A stretch of DNA of 64,000 nucleotides, taken from positions 1-64,000 of the forward strand of contig JAICXX010000014.1 of assembly GCA_025934485.1 (NCBI GenBank), read 5' to 3'. Each line of letters opens with the position of its first letter. Position 1 is the stretch's first letter. The notes under the pieces are model-generated. The model was given only the letters and a program-made list of their open reading frames with translations. It ran no database searches and was not told the DNA's origin. This DNA comes from Chitinophagaceae bacterium. Lineage in GTDB: Bacteria; Bacteroidota; Bacteroidia; Chitinophagales; Chitinophagaceae. This document shows, piece by piece, positions 48,768 to 57,896 of this stretch. Made by a program: the position numbers and the translations under genes.

Positions 48768-50161
48768 ATAAGCATCTTTTCGACAAGGCGACATACGAGG
48801 CCCGGCGGGCACGATTGAAGGAACAAGTTGGCAAGGGTTTGATCCTGTTGCTGGGCAATGAAGAGAGCAGTATGAATTATCGGGATAATCTTTATCCGTT
48901 TCGCCAGGACAGTACCTTCTTATACTTTTTTGGGTTGGACAAACCCGGGCTGGCGGGCGTGATCGATATCGATGACGATAAAGATCTTGTCTATGGCCGT
49001 GATCTGACGATGGATGAGATCGTGTGGACGGGACCGCAGCCTTCGCTGGCCGAGCAGGCGGTGGAGGCGGGTATCAGCCATACGTTGCCGGTGGCGTCGT
49101 TGGCTGCGGATCTGAGCGCCGCGCACACTTCGGGTCGCACGATCCATTTTTTACCGCCTTACCGGCCCGAGAATATCCTTAAGCTGAGTTCTTGGTTGGG
49201 GATGGCACCGGGGATGGCGGCGCAGCGTGCTTCGGTACCGCTGATCAAGGCCGTCGTAGCGCAGCGGAGCATCAAGACGGAAGAAGAGCTCGTACAGATC
49301 GAAGAGGCGGTAGACATCACGGCGGCGATGCATCTGGCGGCGATCACCGGTGCGCGGGATGGCATCACGGAATATCAACTGGCCGGAGGCCTGCAGGGCA
49401 TTGCCATTGCGGGCGGCGGTAACCTGGCTTTTCCGACGATCCTCACGGTCAACGGACAGGTATTGCACAATCACTATGGCCCCACGGTGATGCGCGAGGG
49501 TCGGATCGCCATCTGTGACAGTGGGGCGGAGAATGCGATGCATTATGCCGGGGATATGACGCGGACCTTTCCCGTGGGCGCCAGGTTCACTCCGGTGCAG
49601 CGGGAGATGTACGATATCGTGCTGAGTGCGCAGGAGGCCGCGATACAGGCGTTGAAACCTGGTGTGCTCTTCCGTGACGTGCATGCGCTGGCGGCGCAGA
49701 AATTGATGGAGGGACTCCGGGCCGCGGGTGTTGCGAAGGGGGACCCGGCGGAAGCCGTTGCGGCGGGTGCGCATACGATGGTCTTCCAATGTGGGCTGGG
49801 GCATATGATGGGGTTAGATGTCCACGATATGGAAGATCTCGGAGAGGAGTATGTGGGATATACCGATACGCTAAAGAAAAGGGAGGAATTCGGGTGGAAG
49901 TCGTTGAGGCTCGCGCGGGCATTGGAGCCCGGTTTCGTCGTGACCATCGAGCCGGGACTTTACTTTATTCCTGAATTGATGGATCAGTATAAGGCCGGGA
50001 AGAAATTTGTTGACTTTTTCAACTATGATAAGCTGGAGCAATTCCGGGACTTTGGGGGGATTCGCATAGAGGAGGATTTTGTGATCACTTCCGCCGGTAG
50101 CCGGTTACTCGGTAAGCCGCTGGCGAAGACGGCGGATGCGATCGAGGCGTTGCGGCGTTAG
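48764..50161 (+). CDS. Xaa-Pro aminopeptidase (aminopeptidase P, M24B)
   Basis: This 465-residue cytoplasmic metallopeptidase is read from ATG 48764, overlapping the uxuA stop; the track start lies inside uxuA. The N-terminal creatinase-like domain contains [20 protein letters not shown]. The dinuclear metal site is seen as [46 protein letters not shown] and [12 protein letters not shown]. It removes an N-terminal residue before proline. Its tie to a uronate gene by a four-base overlap is unusual and has no obvious pathway logic. Its stop shares TTAG with the convergent outer-membrane protein gene. Confidence 0.93.
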   Translation: MNKHLFDKATYEARRARLKEQVGKGLILLLGNEESSMNYRDNLYPFRQDSTFLYFFGLDKPGLAGVIDIDDDKDLVYGRDLTMDEIVWTGPQPSLAEQAVEAGISHTLPVASLAADLSAAHTSGRTIHFLPPYRPENILKLSSWLGMAPGMAAQRASVPLIKAVVAQRSIKTEEELVQIEEAVDITAAMHLAAITGARDGITEYQLAGGLQGIAIAGGGNLAFPTILTVNGQVLHNHYGPTVMREGRIAICDSGAENAMHYAGDMTRTFPVGARFTPVQREMYDIVLSAQEAAIQALKPGVLFRDVHALAAQKLMEGLRAAGVAKGDPAEAVAAGAHTMVFQCGLGHMMGLDVHDMEDLGEEYVGYTDTLKKREEFGWKSLRLARALEPGFVVTIEPGLYFIPELMDQYKAGKKFVDFFNYDKLEQFRDFGGIRIEEDFVITSAGSRLLGKPLAKTADAIEALRR

Positions 50162-52893
50162 CTTTGGGGCCTGGGTTTCGCGCCGGGAAAGTGGCGGAAG
50201 CGGTAGATAAAGCTGAGTAGGAGGATGCGGCCGGGTAGATTGGTTTGGCTGGTCTCCTGATAGTTGATGCCGATGGTCTGGGAGAAATTGCTCACGGTAT
50301 TGAGGATGCCGAAGGCGGAGAAGCGAAGCTGTGCGCTTCGGTCGCGTAGAAAATCCTTAAAGATGCTCGCGTTCCAGAGCGCCACCGTTTTTGAGGGCAG
50401 GGTTCCCTGTGGTCCGGTGATCTGCAAATTATAATTACTGGCGATGGTGATCGCACCTGGCAGTTCGTACGAGGCGTCGACGGAATAGTTCTGCAGCCAT
50501 GTATTGGTGTTCTGACCGGGGTTGACGGAATATTGTGTATTGGTGTAATTCACGGATGCCAGTCCTTCCACGAACAGTTTCTCCACGGGATGAAAATTGA
50601 GCTTCCAGGCGGAGCCCCAGCCGAGGGAAGTGTTGACGTCCTGCACGCCATTCAACAGGCTGATGTCACGGCCATAATTCATCCGGACGCCAAGGCTACT
50701 GTTGCCCTTGCGCTGGTTACCGAGCGGGAAGCCGTAGGTGATGTTCGAGCTGCCGTGCCAAATACCATTCACATTTACATATTGGATCTGCTGGATGCCG
50801 CCCGAGAGGATCGTCGTGGACGGCGTGATCTCGTGTTCGGTATAATTGCCTTGCAGCGCGATCTGCAGGTTTTGAAAGTTCCTGGCGTTGAATTGGGTGT
50901 AGCTGGCGTTGAGAGTATGGGTAAGCTGTTGCAGGAGGCCGGGGTTGCCGATCCGCACGAGGAAGGGGTTGGTGAGATCGGGCAGCGGTTGGAGTTGTTG
51001 GATCGTGGGGCTGGTGGTGGAGGCGGTATAGACGAGCTTGACGTTCTTGCCCTGGGACGGTGTATAGATCAGGGAAGCTCGCGGATACCAGTTCGTCTGT
51101 CGTTGATTAAGAGCAGTTTTGGCCGTCAGGTTGTGATCGTCGAGGTCGCTGAATTGCAGGGTGAGGCCGATTTGATAACGATACCTGCCATCCGTGGCGT
51201 TGTAACCTGCGCCAACACGTTGGATGGTATTGTAACTCACGAAGTGATTGGTGGTAAGCGTGTCTGGAAGATCGTAGTGGCCGGTGACCGTGTCATAATC
51301 AAAGGCCTGGCGGTCTGAATGGCTGATGGTCCGGTTCACGTGATAGGAAAAATCCAGGAGGTGACCGGGTTTCAACGGTTCGGTATAGGCGATGGAGCCG
51401 GCATAAGTTTCGTTCCTCGACAGCTGGGCCTGGGTTTGATTGGTGAGGGTCTGAGACAGGTGGCTGCCGGTGCTGTCGTAGTTGTTTACGAGGGAGAAGA
51501 TCTTCTGGGGTTGATTCTGGTGATCATAGCTCTCCGAAAGGCTTGCGTATAGGGTGCGGCCCGGCCTGCGCCAGCGTCTGCGGAAGTTGAGGATATTGTT
51601 GATGTTGTATTCGTTGGAATGGTTGCTATTGTCGGTACGGCCCTGGTTGCTGAGATAGCCGGGGCCGGTCTTTTGGGTTTGGATGGCTACGGTATCCAGC
51701 TCGGAGCTACCGGACCAGGAAGGAGTCACGGTGGAGCGGAGGTTGATGAGCGAGAAGCTATCGATGGTATACTCCAGGTAGGCGTTGCCGTGAACGCTTT
51801 GGTTATGGGAGACCTGGTGCCTGAGTCGATTCTCCAGCAGGGAAGAATCGGTGAGGGTGGTGAGCCGCTGATCGGTTTGATCCAATGTGGTGCGGGTGCC
51901 GTTGGTACCCGCGTTCAGGGTAAAGCTCAGGGCTTTTTGTTTGTTGTTGCGAAAGTTGAGCTGGAGGTTGTTGAGCGTTTGAACGCCGCCGGCACCGGGG
52001 CCGTTCTTGTTATCGGTGCCGGTGAACTGGTTGTTCATGTTATTGCTATTCCCCGTGCCGAAGACCCAGGCGTCGCCGAGACTGGTCGCCGTGCCTCCCA
52101 CGGAATAGCTGCTGGTCACGGAGGAAGGGCTTGCCGGGCCACCGGAGCCGGTGCCGGCGTAGAGCTTGCCGAAATAGCCTTTTTTCCGGCTTTTCTTCAA
52201 TTTGATGTTCAGGGATTTTGTGCCGGTGGTTTCCCGGACACCGGTGAGCCGGGCCCTTTCCGTTTGTGAATCGAAGGCTTCTATCTGGTCCACGATATCC
52301 GCGGGAAGGTTTTGGGTGGCGGTGCGAGGGTCGTCGAGAAAGAATTCTTTGCCATCGAGATAGATCTTGTCGACCTTTTGGCCCTGCATAGTAACATTGC
52401 CGTTTTTATCGATCTCGATGCCCGGCAGTTTGCGTAGGAGGTCTTCGACGGTGGCATTGGGCCGGGTGGGGAAGGCGCCGGCGTTAAAGGCGATGGTATC
52501 GTTCTTTACGATGGCCGGGGGGATATTGGCATGGACGACGACTTCCATCAGGGCGTTGGCGGCGTGATGGAGCAGGATGCGCAGTTTTCTTTCGGTGCTG
52601 TCCGTTCCGGCGAGGGTCATCAACGTGGTGTCGGTGGCATAGCCGAGATAGGAGGTGATGAGGCGGTAGTCGCCGGGAGTGAGGTTGTGAAAGCTGATGC
52701 CCTGCCGTCTGCTGCGGATACGATGCAGCAAGGTGCCGGCGGGGGCTTTGACGAGCGAGATGGTGGCGTCGTCGAGGGGTTGTTTGCTGGTGCTGTCCTG
52801 CACGATCACGCGGATTGATCTGCCCGGCATTTGGGCGAAGGTGGTGAGGCACGAGACAACGAATACGGTAATGGCTGCAAATTTTCGAAACAT
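50158..52893 (-). CDS. outer membrane beta-barrel protein, TonB receptor-like with carboxypeptidase-like domain
   Basis: This 911-residue protein is read from ATG 52893, start of a signal peptide (MFRKFAAITVFVVSCLTTFA). It has a carboxypeptidase-regulatory-like domain (VIVQDSTSKQPLDDATISLV), a plug-like region with NATVEDLLRKLPGIEIDKNG and VDKIYLDGKEFF, then a long barrel rich in aromatic and polar strands. This is the OMP_b-brl_3-type family, distinct from SusC: it lacks a SusD partner. The ligand is unknown. A -7-like box TACCTTTA precedes it, and the MobA-like gene lies 46 bases upstream. Confidence 0.9.
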   Translation of the reverse strand: MFRKFAAITVFVVSCLTTFAQMPGRSIRVIVQDSTSKQPLDDATISLVKAPAGTLLHRIRSRRQGISFHNLTPGDYRLITSYLGYATDTTLMTLAGTDSTERKLRILLHHAANALMEVVVHANIPPAIVKNDTIAFNAGAFPTRPNATVEDLLRKLPGIEIDKNGNVTMQGQKVDKIYLDGKEFFLDDPRTATQNLPADIVDQIEAFDSQTERARLTGVRETTGTKSLNIKLKKSRKKGYFGKLYAGTGSGGPASPSSVTSSYSVGGTATSLGDAWVFGTGNSNNMNNQFTGTDNKNGPGAGGVQTLNNLQLNFRNNKQKALSFTLNAGTNGTRTTLDQTDQRLTTLTDSSLLENRLRHQVSHNQSVHGNAYLEYTIDSFSLINLRSTVTPSWSGSSELDTVAIQTQKTGPGYLSNQGRTDNSNHSNEYNINNILNFRRRWRRPGRTLYASLSESYDHQNQPQKIFSLVNNYDSTGSHLSQTLTNQTQAQLSRNETYAGSIAYTEPLKPGHLLDFSYHVNRTISHSDRQAFDYDTVTGHYDLPDTLTTNHFVSYNTIQRVGAGYNATDGRYRYQIGLTLQFSDLDDHNLTAKTALNQRQTNWYPRASLIYTPSQGKNVKLVYTASTTSPTIQQLQPLPDLTNPFLVRIGNPGLLQQLTHTLNASYTQFNARNFQNLQIALQGNYTEHEITPSTTILSGGIQQIQYVNVNGIWHGSSNITYGFPLGNQRKGNSSLGVRMNYGRDISLLNGVQDVNTSLGWGSAWKLNFHPVEKLFVEGLASVNYTNTQYSVNPGQNTNTWLQNYSVDASYELPGAITIASNYNLQITGPQGTLPSKTVALWNASIFKDFLRDRSAQLRFSAFGILNTVSNFSQTIGINYQETSQTNLPGRILLLSFIYRFRHFPGAKPRPQS

Positions 52894-52905
52894 AGATGCG
52901 TGCGA

Positions 52906-52913
52906 TAAAGGTA
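52906..52913 (-). promoter_or_regulatory. -7-like box of the outer-membrane barrel gene
   Basis: The minus strand reads TACCTTTA, 12 bases before the ATG at 52893, so it may be transcribed apart from the gene upstream. Confidence 0.35.
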
Positions 52914-52939
52914 CGGAACAATGCACGTAACAATGACAG

Positions 52940-53539
52940 TTATTGTGTTGATCGGTGGATGAGATCTTCGTAATCACCGGGTTTATCCAGGTCGCGGAGA
53001 ACATGGTCTGTGGGCATGGGAACGCGATGGTGATGATCGGGGTGCGCGCGTAAGAGCGATTTGGCGCCTTCGCCCTGGGGCAATGACAAGAGAGCGTCGC
53101 GATAAAAGGAGGAAAAGATCACGGGGTTGCCGGTGTGTCCCTGGTAATCGGGAAGCATGATGCACTGGACGTCGTGGCGATATTGCTGTTCGAACGCCGT
53201 TCTCAGCAGGACGTATTCGGGGGCAGTGACCAGGAACATATCCGCGAGACAGATCATATAGCCTTCGCCGTGGGCCATGCGAATGCCCGATCGAATGGAG
53301 CCGGTGAGTCCCTTTGCGTGTTCGGGGTTATGGACGAACTTGACGGGGAATGCATGCAGGGCGGCGGCGATGGCGGCTGACTCGTGGCCGGTGACGACAA
53401 TGAGCTCATCGATGCCCGAGGCGAGTAAGTGGTTTGCTGTATGATAGACGATGGGTTTCTGCTGCCAGGGGAGGAGGAGCTTGTTGGCGGGAGCCATCCG
53501 CGTCGAGGAGCCGGCGGCCAGGAGGATTGCACTTAGCAT
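52940..53539 (-). CDS. MobA/MocA-like nucleotidyltransferase
   Basis: This 199-residue protein begins MLSAILLAAGSSTRMAPANK, the loop that binds NTP in molybdenum-cofactor nucleotidyltransferases, and has MICLADMFLVTAPEY with the metal Asp and the later TGNPVIFSS. It may transfer CMP or GMP to a molybdopterin, or act on another small molecule. No other molybdenum genes are visible nearby. Its start is 24 bases from the divergent SGNH gene. Confidence 0.85.
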   Translation of the reverse strand: MLSAILLAAGSSTRMAPANKLLLPWQQKPIVYHTANHLLASGIDELIVVTGHESAAIAAALHAFPVKFVHNPEHAKGLTGSIRSGIRMAHGEGYMICLADMFLVTAPEYVLLRTAFEQQYRHDVQCIMLPDYQGHTGNPVIFSSFYRDALLSLPQGEGAKSLLRAHPDHHHRVPMPTDHVLRDLDKPGDYEDLIHRSTQ

Positions 53540-53542
53540 TGC

Positions 53543-53550
53543 TAAATGTA
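53543..53550 (-). promoter_or_regulatory. -7-like box of the MobA-like gene
   Basis: The minus strand reads TACATTTA, three bases before its ATG, within the 24-base divergent gap. Confidence 0.35.
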
Positions 53551-53551
53551 G

Positions 53552-53559
53552 TATTTTTA
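53552..53559 (+). promoter_or_regulatory. -7-like box of the SGNH hydrolase gene
   Basis: TATTTTTA stands four bases before the ATG at 53564, one base apart from the opposing box for the MobA-like gene. Confidence 0.35.
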
Positions 53560-53563
53560 AGTC

Positions 53564-54238
53564 ATGAAAAAGACCGCAACGACTCTTGCCTCTACACTTC
53601 TGCTAACTGTTTTTTTTCACATCGTTCCGGTATCTGCGCAGACTGCTCAACCGGCTTTCTGGACTGAGATCGCCGAATTCAAACATCGGGACAGTATCCA
53701 GCGACCGCCTGTGAATGCGATCCTTTTTGTGGGCAGCTCTTCGTTCCGGAAATGGACAAACGTGCAAAGTGCATTCCCGGGCTATCCGATCGTCAACCGG
53801 GGGTTCGGCGGTTCTACGCTGGACGATGTCATCCGGTATGCCGGTGATATCATCTATCCTTATCATCCCAGGGAGGTGGTGATCTATTGTGGTGACAACG
53901 ATCTCGCGGCGGGCAAACCGGCGAAGAAGGTATACAAACGTTTTGTGAAGTTATACGACATGATCCGGAAGCGGTTAGGCAATATCGATATCGTGTATGT
54001 GTCGATCAAGCCGAGTCCCAGCAGGGAGAAGCTGATGCCGGAAATGGAAGAGGCCAATGATCTGATCCGGAATTTTATCGCCGAGCGGAGTCATGCGAGT
54101 TTTGTAGATGTCTATCATTTGATGTTGAATGCGCAGGGTCAGCCGATCGACAGTCTCTTCGTTGCGGATAAGCTGCACATGAATGAGAAGGGATATAAGA
54201 TCTGGCAGCAGGCGATACTACCCTACCTTGACAAGTAA
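53564..54238 (+). CDS. secreted SGNH/GDSL-type esterase or lipase
   Basis: This 224-residue protein has a signal peptide (TLASTLLLTVFFHIVPVSAQ). The four SGNH blocks are visible: LFVGSSSFRKW (Ser, block I), NRGFGGSTLDD (Gly, block II), YCGDNDLAAG (Asn, block III) and ADKLHMNEKGYKIW (Asp and His, block V). It hydrolyses an ester or removes an acyl group in the periplasm; the substrate cannot be predicted. It precedes the surface-sugar operon by 77 bases but may be separate. Confidence 0.92.
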   Translation: MKKTATTLASTLLLTVFFHIVPVSAQTAQPAFWTEIAEFKHRDSIQRPPVNAILFVGSSSFRKWTNVQSAFPGYPIVNRGFGGSTLDDVIRYAGDIIYPYHPREVVIYCGDNDLAAGKPAKKVYKRFVKLYDMIRKRLGNIDIVYVSIKPSPSREKLMPEMEEANDLIRNFIAERSHASFVDVYHLMLNAQGQPIDSLFVADKLHMNEKGYKIWQQAILPYLDK

Positions 54239-54315
54239 TATTAAGGAATTGTAATTTCTGTTCGGCGGTGATCATGGTAGCCCGGATACGGTGAAATTTG
54301 CGGATCAGTGCAACC

Positions 54316-55413
54316 ATGATCCAACGGAAAAAAATACTTTTCATCATAGGATCTCCCAACCAGACGAGCCAGATGCATCAGATTGCGTCTCTGCTCCCTG
54401 ACTATGATTGTTACTTCAGCCAATTGTATACGAAGCATCCGTTGATCCGTTTGGCCATTTCCCTGGGATGGGCGGACAGGATGATCCTTGCAGGAGAGTT
54501 CAAGCACAAGGGTGATGCTTATCTGAAAGCGCATGGTTTGCGAAATGACTATGCGCGTTCGGTGTATGGATATGACTATGATCTGGTGGTATTGTGCAGC
54601 GATCTGATCGTGACTCCGGATCTGCGGCAATTCAAAACAGTTTTTGTACAGGAAGGGATGACCGATCCCCTTACACGCTGGGCGCGGTTTACGCACTGGC
54701 TGGGTTTGCCGGGTTATTGGGCCGCCAATACGGCTTATAATGGATGTGGGAATGTCTGCGATATCTACTGTGCTGCTTCTACCGGTTACAAGGCGCAGTT
54801 TGGACGGATGGGTACCGATCCGGCGAAGATCGTGGTTACCGGTATTCCCAATTATGACAACGCAGCGGCGTTGCTGAACAATGATTTCCCGTATCATGGG
54901 TATGTCATGGTGGCCACTTCGGATATCCGGGAGACCATGCGGAAGGAGGATCGTCCGGCTTTTATCCGGGAGTGTGTGCGGATCGCGGGCCGGCGGCAGC
55001 TGATCTTCAAATTGCATCCAAACGAGGAAAAAGAAAGGGCTATTGCCGAGATCAGGCAATGGGCTCCGTCCGCCCTGATCTATACGGAGGGGAAGACGGA
55101 GGAGATGATCGCGAATTGCGAGGAGCTCATCACGCAATATTCCACGGTAGTCTATATCGGGATCGCGCTTGGAAAAAAGGTGCATTCCTATTTCGATGTG
55201 GAGCAGTTGAAGCGGCTGGCTCCGATCCAGAATGGCGGTACATCGGCGGCGGTGATCGCGCAACTATGCCGCCGGTATATCGAGTTCAAAGGACCAAAAG
55301 ACGAATTTTTACGCACGACAAGAACGGCTATTACAACAATCAGTGTACATGAACGAGAAAGCGCCAATTATCACCGTTATCCAAACCCGGAGGGGGTCTT
55401 CCCGTCTGCCTGA
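54316..55413 (+). CDS. GT-B-like glycosyl/glycerophospho-transferase family protein (uncertain)
   Basis: This 365-residue protein is read from ATG 54316 (the track start at 54298 is a TTG within a -7-like sequence AAATTTG). It starts MIQRKKILFIIGSPNQTSQM. Two Rossmann-like halves are suggested, with VVTGIPNYDN, LIFKLHPNEEKER and EELITQYSTVVYIGIALGKK in the C-terminal half. These resemble CDP-glycerol glycerophosphotransferase or UDP-GlcNAc 2-epimerase-type proteins. Its end overlaps the start of the SpsF-like gene by 65 bases, tying it to the ulosonic-acid operon. It may use the activated sugar made by the following genes. Confidence 0.7.
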   Translation: MIQRKKILFIIGSPNQTSQMHQIASLLPDYDCYFSQLYTKHPLIRLAISLGWADRMILAGEFKHKGDAYLKAHGLRNDYARSVYGYDYDLVVLCSDLIVTPDLRQFKTVFVQEGMTDPLTRWARFTHWLGLPGYWAANTAYNGCGNVCDIYCAASTGYKAQFGRMGTDPAKIVVTGIPNYDNAAALLNNDFPYHGYVMVATSDIRETMRKEDRPAFIRECVRIAGRRQLIFKLHPNEEKERAIAEIRQWAPSALIYTEGKTEEMIANCEELITQYSTVVYIGIALGKKVHSYFDVEQLKRLAPIQNGGTSAAVIAQLCRRYIEFKGPKDEFLRTTRTAITTISVHERESANYHRYPNPEGVFPSA

Positions 55414-56158
55414 CAAGGTATTGATGCCTGTGCAGGGTAAGCCGCTTTTCCTTCGACAGGTCGAGCGGGTTGCGGCGGCCCGTTTAGCGGGGCGGATCAT
55501 CGTCGCCACTACGACCGACGGGCAGGACGATGTCATCGAGGAGATATGCCGGCAGGAGGGATTGGACTCGTTCCGAGGGCATGCCACCGACCTGCTGGAC
55601 CGGCATTACCAGGCCGCGTTGCGGTTTCCTGCCGATGCCGTGATCAAGATCCCCAGCGACTGTCCGCTTGTCGATCCCGCTGTTATCGACCGGGTGATAG
55701 GTTTTTATCTCGCCCATCTTTCCGATTTCGATTTTGTAAGCAATCTGCATCCGGCGACCTATCCTGATGGTAACGATGTGGAGATCATGTCTTTTGCCAC
55801 CCTTGAGCGGGCCTGGCTTGGAGCGCGCCGGCCGATGGAGCGCGAGCATACCACGCCCTATATCTGGGAGAATCCGCATCTTTTTCGCATCGGGAATGTG
55901 GTGATGGAGGGTGGGGTGGACTATTCGATGAGCCATCGTTTCACCATAGATTATTTGGAAGATTACACATTTATCCGGACTGTTTTTGACGAATTGTATC
56001 CGGGGGATCCAATGTTCGGGGTGGGTGATATTCTGGCATTACTCGAGCGGCGCCCGGACATCTATGCGATCAATGCGTCCTATGCGGGGGTGAACTGGTA
56101 TAGGCATCATCTCGATGAACTGAAAACGGTGAGTGGAGAACACACCAAACAAGTATAA
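55349..56158 (+). CDS. SpsF-like cytidylyltransferase (CMP-sugar synthetase family)
   Basis: This 269-residue protein is read from ATG 55349 (track start is GTG 55343). The nucleotide loop IQTRRGSSRLPDKVLMPVQG is followed by KIPSDCPLVDPAVIDRV with the metal-binding Asp, and MEREHTTPYIWENP. These are hallmarks of the SpsF/KdsB-like family that activates 2-keto-3-deoxy sugars with CTP. With a NeuB-like synthase and KdsC-like phosphatase downstream it likely makes a CMP-linked ulosonic acid. The transketolase N gene follows two bases after its stop. Confidence 0.88.
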   Translation: MNEKAPIITVIQTRRGSSRLPDKVLMPVQGKPLFLRQVERVAAARLAGRIIVATTTDGQDDVIEEICRQEGLDSFRGHATDLLDRHYQAALRFPADAVIKIPSDCPLVDPAVIDRVIGFYLAHLSDFDFVSNLHPATYPDGNDVEIMSFATLERAWLGARRPMEREHTTPYIWENPHLFRIGNVVMEGGVDYSMSHRFTIDYLEDYTFIRTVFDELYPGDPMFGVGDILALLERRPDIYAINASYAGVNWYRHHLDELKTVSGEHTKQV

Positions 56159-56160
56159 AT

Positions 56161-57006
56161 ATGAAGAAAATTGAATTGGAGGAGCTTCAAGAGACGGCGG
56201 TGAAGGTGCGGGAGCATGTCATAAAGATGACGGCGGATGGAGGGTGTTTTATCGGGGCCTCGCTGAGCTGTGTAGAGTTGATGGTGTATGGTTATGCGCG
56301 GGTGATCCGCCGGGACCGCGTGGATCTGCATCGGGACTATCTTTTTTTATCGAAGGGGCATGACGTGCCTGCGCTCTATGGGACGTTTGTAGAGATGGGG
56401 CTTTTGGCGCCGGAGCGTTTGGGGAATCATTTGTCTACGGCCGACAGCATTTACTGGCATCCGAACCGGAATATACCGGGTGTAGAGTTCCATAGCGGTT
56501 CGCTGGGGCATCTGCCGGGCGTGGCGGCCGGCGTGGCGCTGGATTGCAAACTGCGGGGTGGCGATAACCGTGTCGTGGTGATCACGGGTGACGGAGAGCT
56601 CAATGAAGGGAGCGTTTGGGAGACGGTTCTCGTTGCCAATGCCTATGGGTTGGATAATCTGACGATCGTGGTCGACCGGAATCAGTTCCAGGCCAATATC
56701 CGGACGGAGGACCTGATCCCGCTGGAGCCGTTAGAAGATAAATTCACGGCGTTCGGCTGTAACGTGCAGAGAATCGATGGACATGATTTCGCGGCGCTGG
56801 AGCAGGCGTTCACATGCGTCGCGGACGGAGGCAAGGTCAACGTCATCATCGCCGATACGGTACGTGGGAAGGGGTTGCCGAGCATCGAGGCGCGGGCCGA
56901 CCGCTGGTTCTGTTCTTTTACGGCGGCGGAGGTAGGACAGCTGTTGCAGGAACTGCATGGGAATTTAAAAGCGACTATTCAATCTGAAACACAAGTAGTA
57001 CGATGA
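56161..57006 (+). CDS. transketolase N-terminal subunit (split transketolase)
   Basis: This 281-residue protein has the thiamine diphosphate-binding part: SKGHDVPALYGTFVEMG, HSGSLGHLPGVAAGVALDCK, ITGDGELNEGSVWETVL (GDG motif for Mg-TPP) and DRNQFQANIRTEDL. It needs the C-terminal subunit from the next gene. Together they transfer a two-carbon ketol unit between sugars. The stop overlaps the next start (ATGA), giving equal synthesis. Its place in a surface-sugar operon suggests it makes or shortens the carbon skeleton of a special sugar. Confidence 0.94.
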   Translation: MKKIELEELQETAVKVREHVIKMTADGGCFIGASLSCVELMVYGYARVIRRDRVDLHRDYLFLSKGHDVPALYGTFVEMGLLAPERLGNHLSTADSIYWHPNRNIPGVEFHSGSLGHLPGVAAGVALDCKLRGGDNRVVVITGDGELNEGSVWETVLVANAYGLDNLTIVVDRNQFQANIRTEDLIPLEPLEDKFTAFGCNVQRIDGHDFAALEQAFTCVADGGKVNVIIADTVRGKGLPSIEARADRWFCSFTAAEVGQLLQELHGNLKATIQSETQVVR

Positions 57007-57896
57007 ACTACGAACAACTTTTGATCGAAACGGCATTGGCGGATGAGCGGATCGTCGTGATGACGGCGGAGAACCGGGCCCTGGTCCGCAATGCACCGGC
57101 GGCCCTGAAGGGACGATTTATCGATACGGGGATTACCGAGCAGACGATGATCGGGATGGCGGCGGGTCTGGCGCTCAGGGGGCGGATCCCCGTGGTGCAT
57201 GCGCTGGCTCCTTTTCTCACCATGCGTGCCTATGAATTCATCCGGACGGATGTGGGCATTCCGCATTTGCCAGTGAAGCTGAGCGGCTATATCCCGGGTT
57301 TCCTGTCCGACGGGAACGGACCAACGCATCAGGCCATCGAAGACGTGGGCATCATGCGCGGGATACCGGGTATGGAGGTGTATGCACCGGCCGATGAAGC
57401 GGACCTCGTGGGCATGCTTCCCGCCATTTGGAGCTCGCCGGCGCCTGCTTATGTGCGGATCAACCACAAAGCAGGGAGCTATGTGCATATGCCTTATGTC
57501 CCGGGGAAGGCGGAGATCGTATCGAAGGGCAGGGACATCACTTTACTTGTCTATGGATTTCTTTTTGAGAACGCTTTGCGTGCGAAGGGCCTGCTGGAAG
57601 CGGAGGGTTTGTCGGTGGGATTGATCAATATGCGGTCGTTGAAGCCGGTGGATGAAGCGGCCATCGTGGAAGCGGCACGCGGATCGGAGCGGCTGGTCAC
57701 GATCGAAGATCATTTTCAAACCGGCGGGTTGTATTCTATCGTCGCCGAGGTGTTGCTGAGGCATCGGATGATGGCGAATGTCACGCCGTTGTCGCTCGGC
57801 GAGCGCTGGTTCAAACCCGGGCTCCTGGGACAGGTGCTGGAGACCGAAGGATTTACGCCGGAAAAACTGGTTGAGAAAATAATGATATATGCCTAA
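57003..57896 (+). CDS. transketolase C-terminal subunit (split transketolase)
   Basis: This 297-residue protein holds the pyrimidine-binding and C-terminal domains: RFIDTGITEQTMIGMAAGLA (with the Glu that activates thiamine), THQAIEDVGIMRGIPGMEVY, INMRSLKPVDEAAIVEAARG and VTIEDHFQTGGLYSIVAEVL. It is paired with the N-terminal subunit encoded just upstream. Size and split match archaeal-type transketolases also found in polysaccharide clusters. The next gene starts eight bases before its stop. Confidence 0.94.
   Translation: MNYEQLLIETALADERIVVMTAENRALVRNAPAALKGRFIDTGITEQTMIGMAAGLALRGRIPVVHALAPFLTMRAYEFIRTDVGIPHLPVKLSGYIPGFLSDGNGPTHQAIEDVGIMRGIPGMEVYAPADEADLVGMLPAIWSSPAPAYVRINHKAGSYVHMPYVPGKAEIVSKGRDITLLVYGFLFENALRAKGLLEAEGLSVGLINMRSLKPVDEAAIVEAARGSERLVTIEDHFQTGGLYSIVAEVLLRHRMMANVTPLSLGERWFKPGLLGQVLETEGFTPEKLVEKIMIYA

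Noticed and set aside
54241-55263. 340-residue minus-strand ORF
   Set aside because: It is antisense to the GT-B-like gene, which fits the operon direction and overlaps the next gene.
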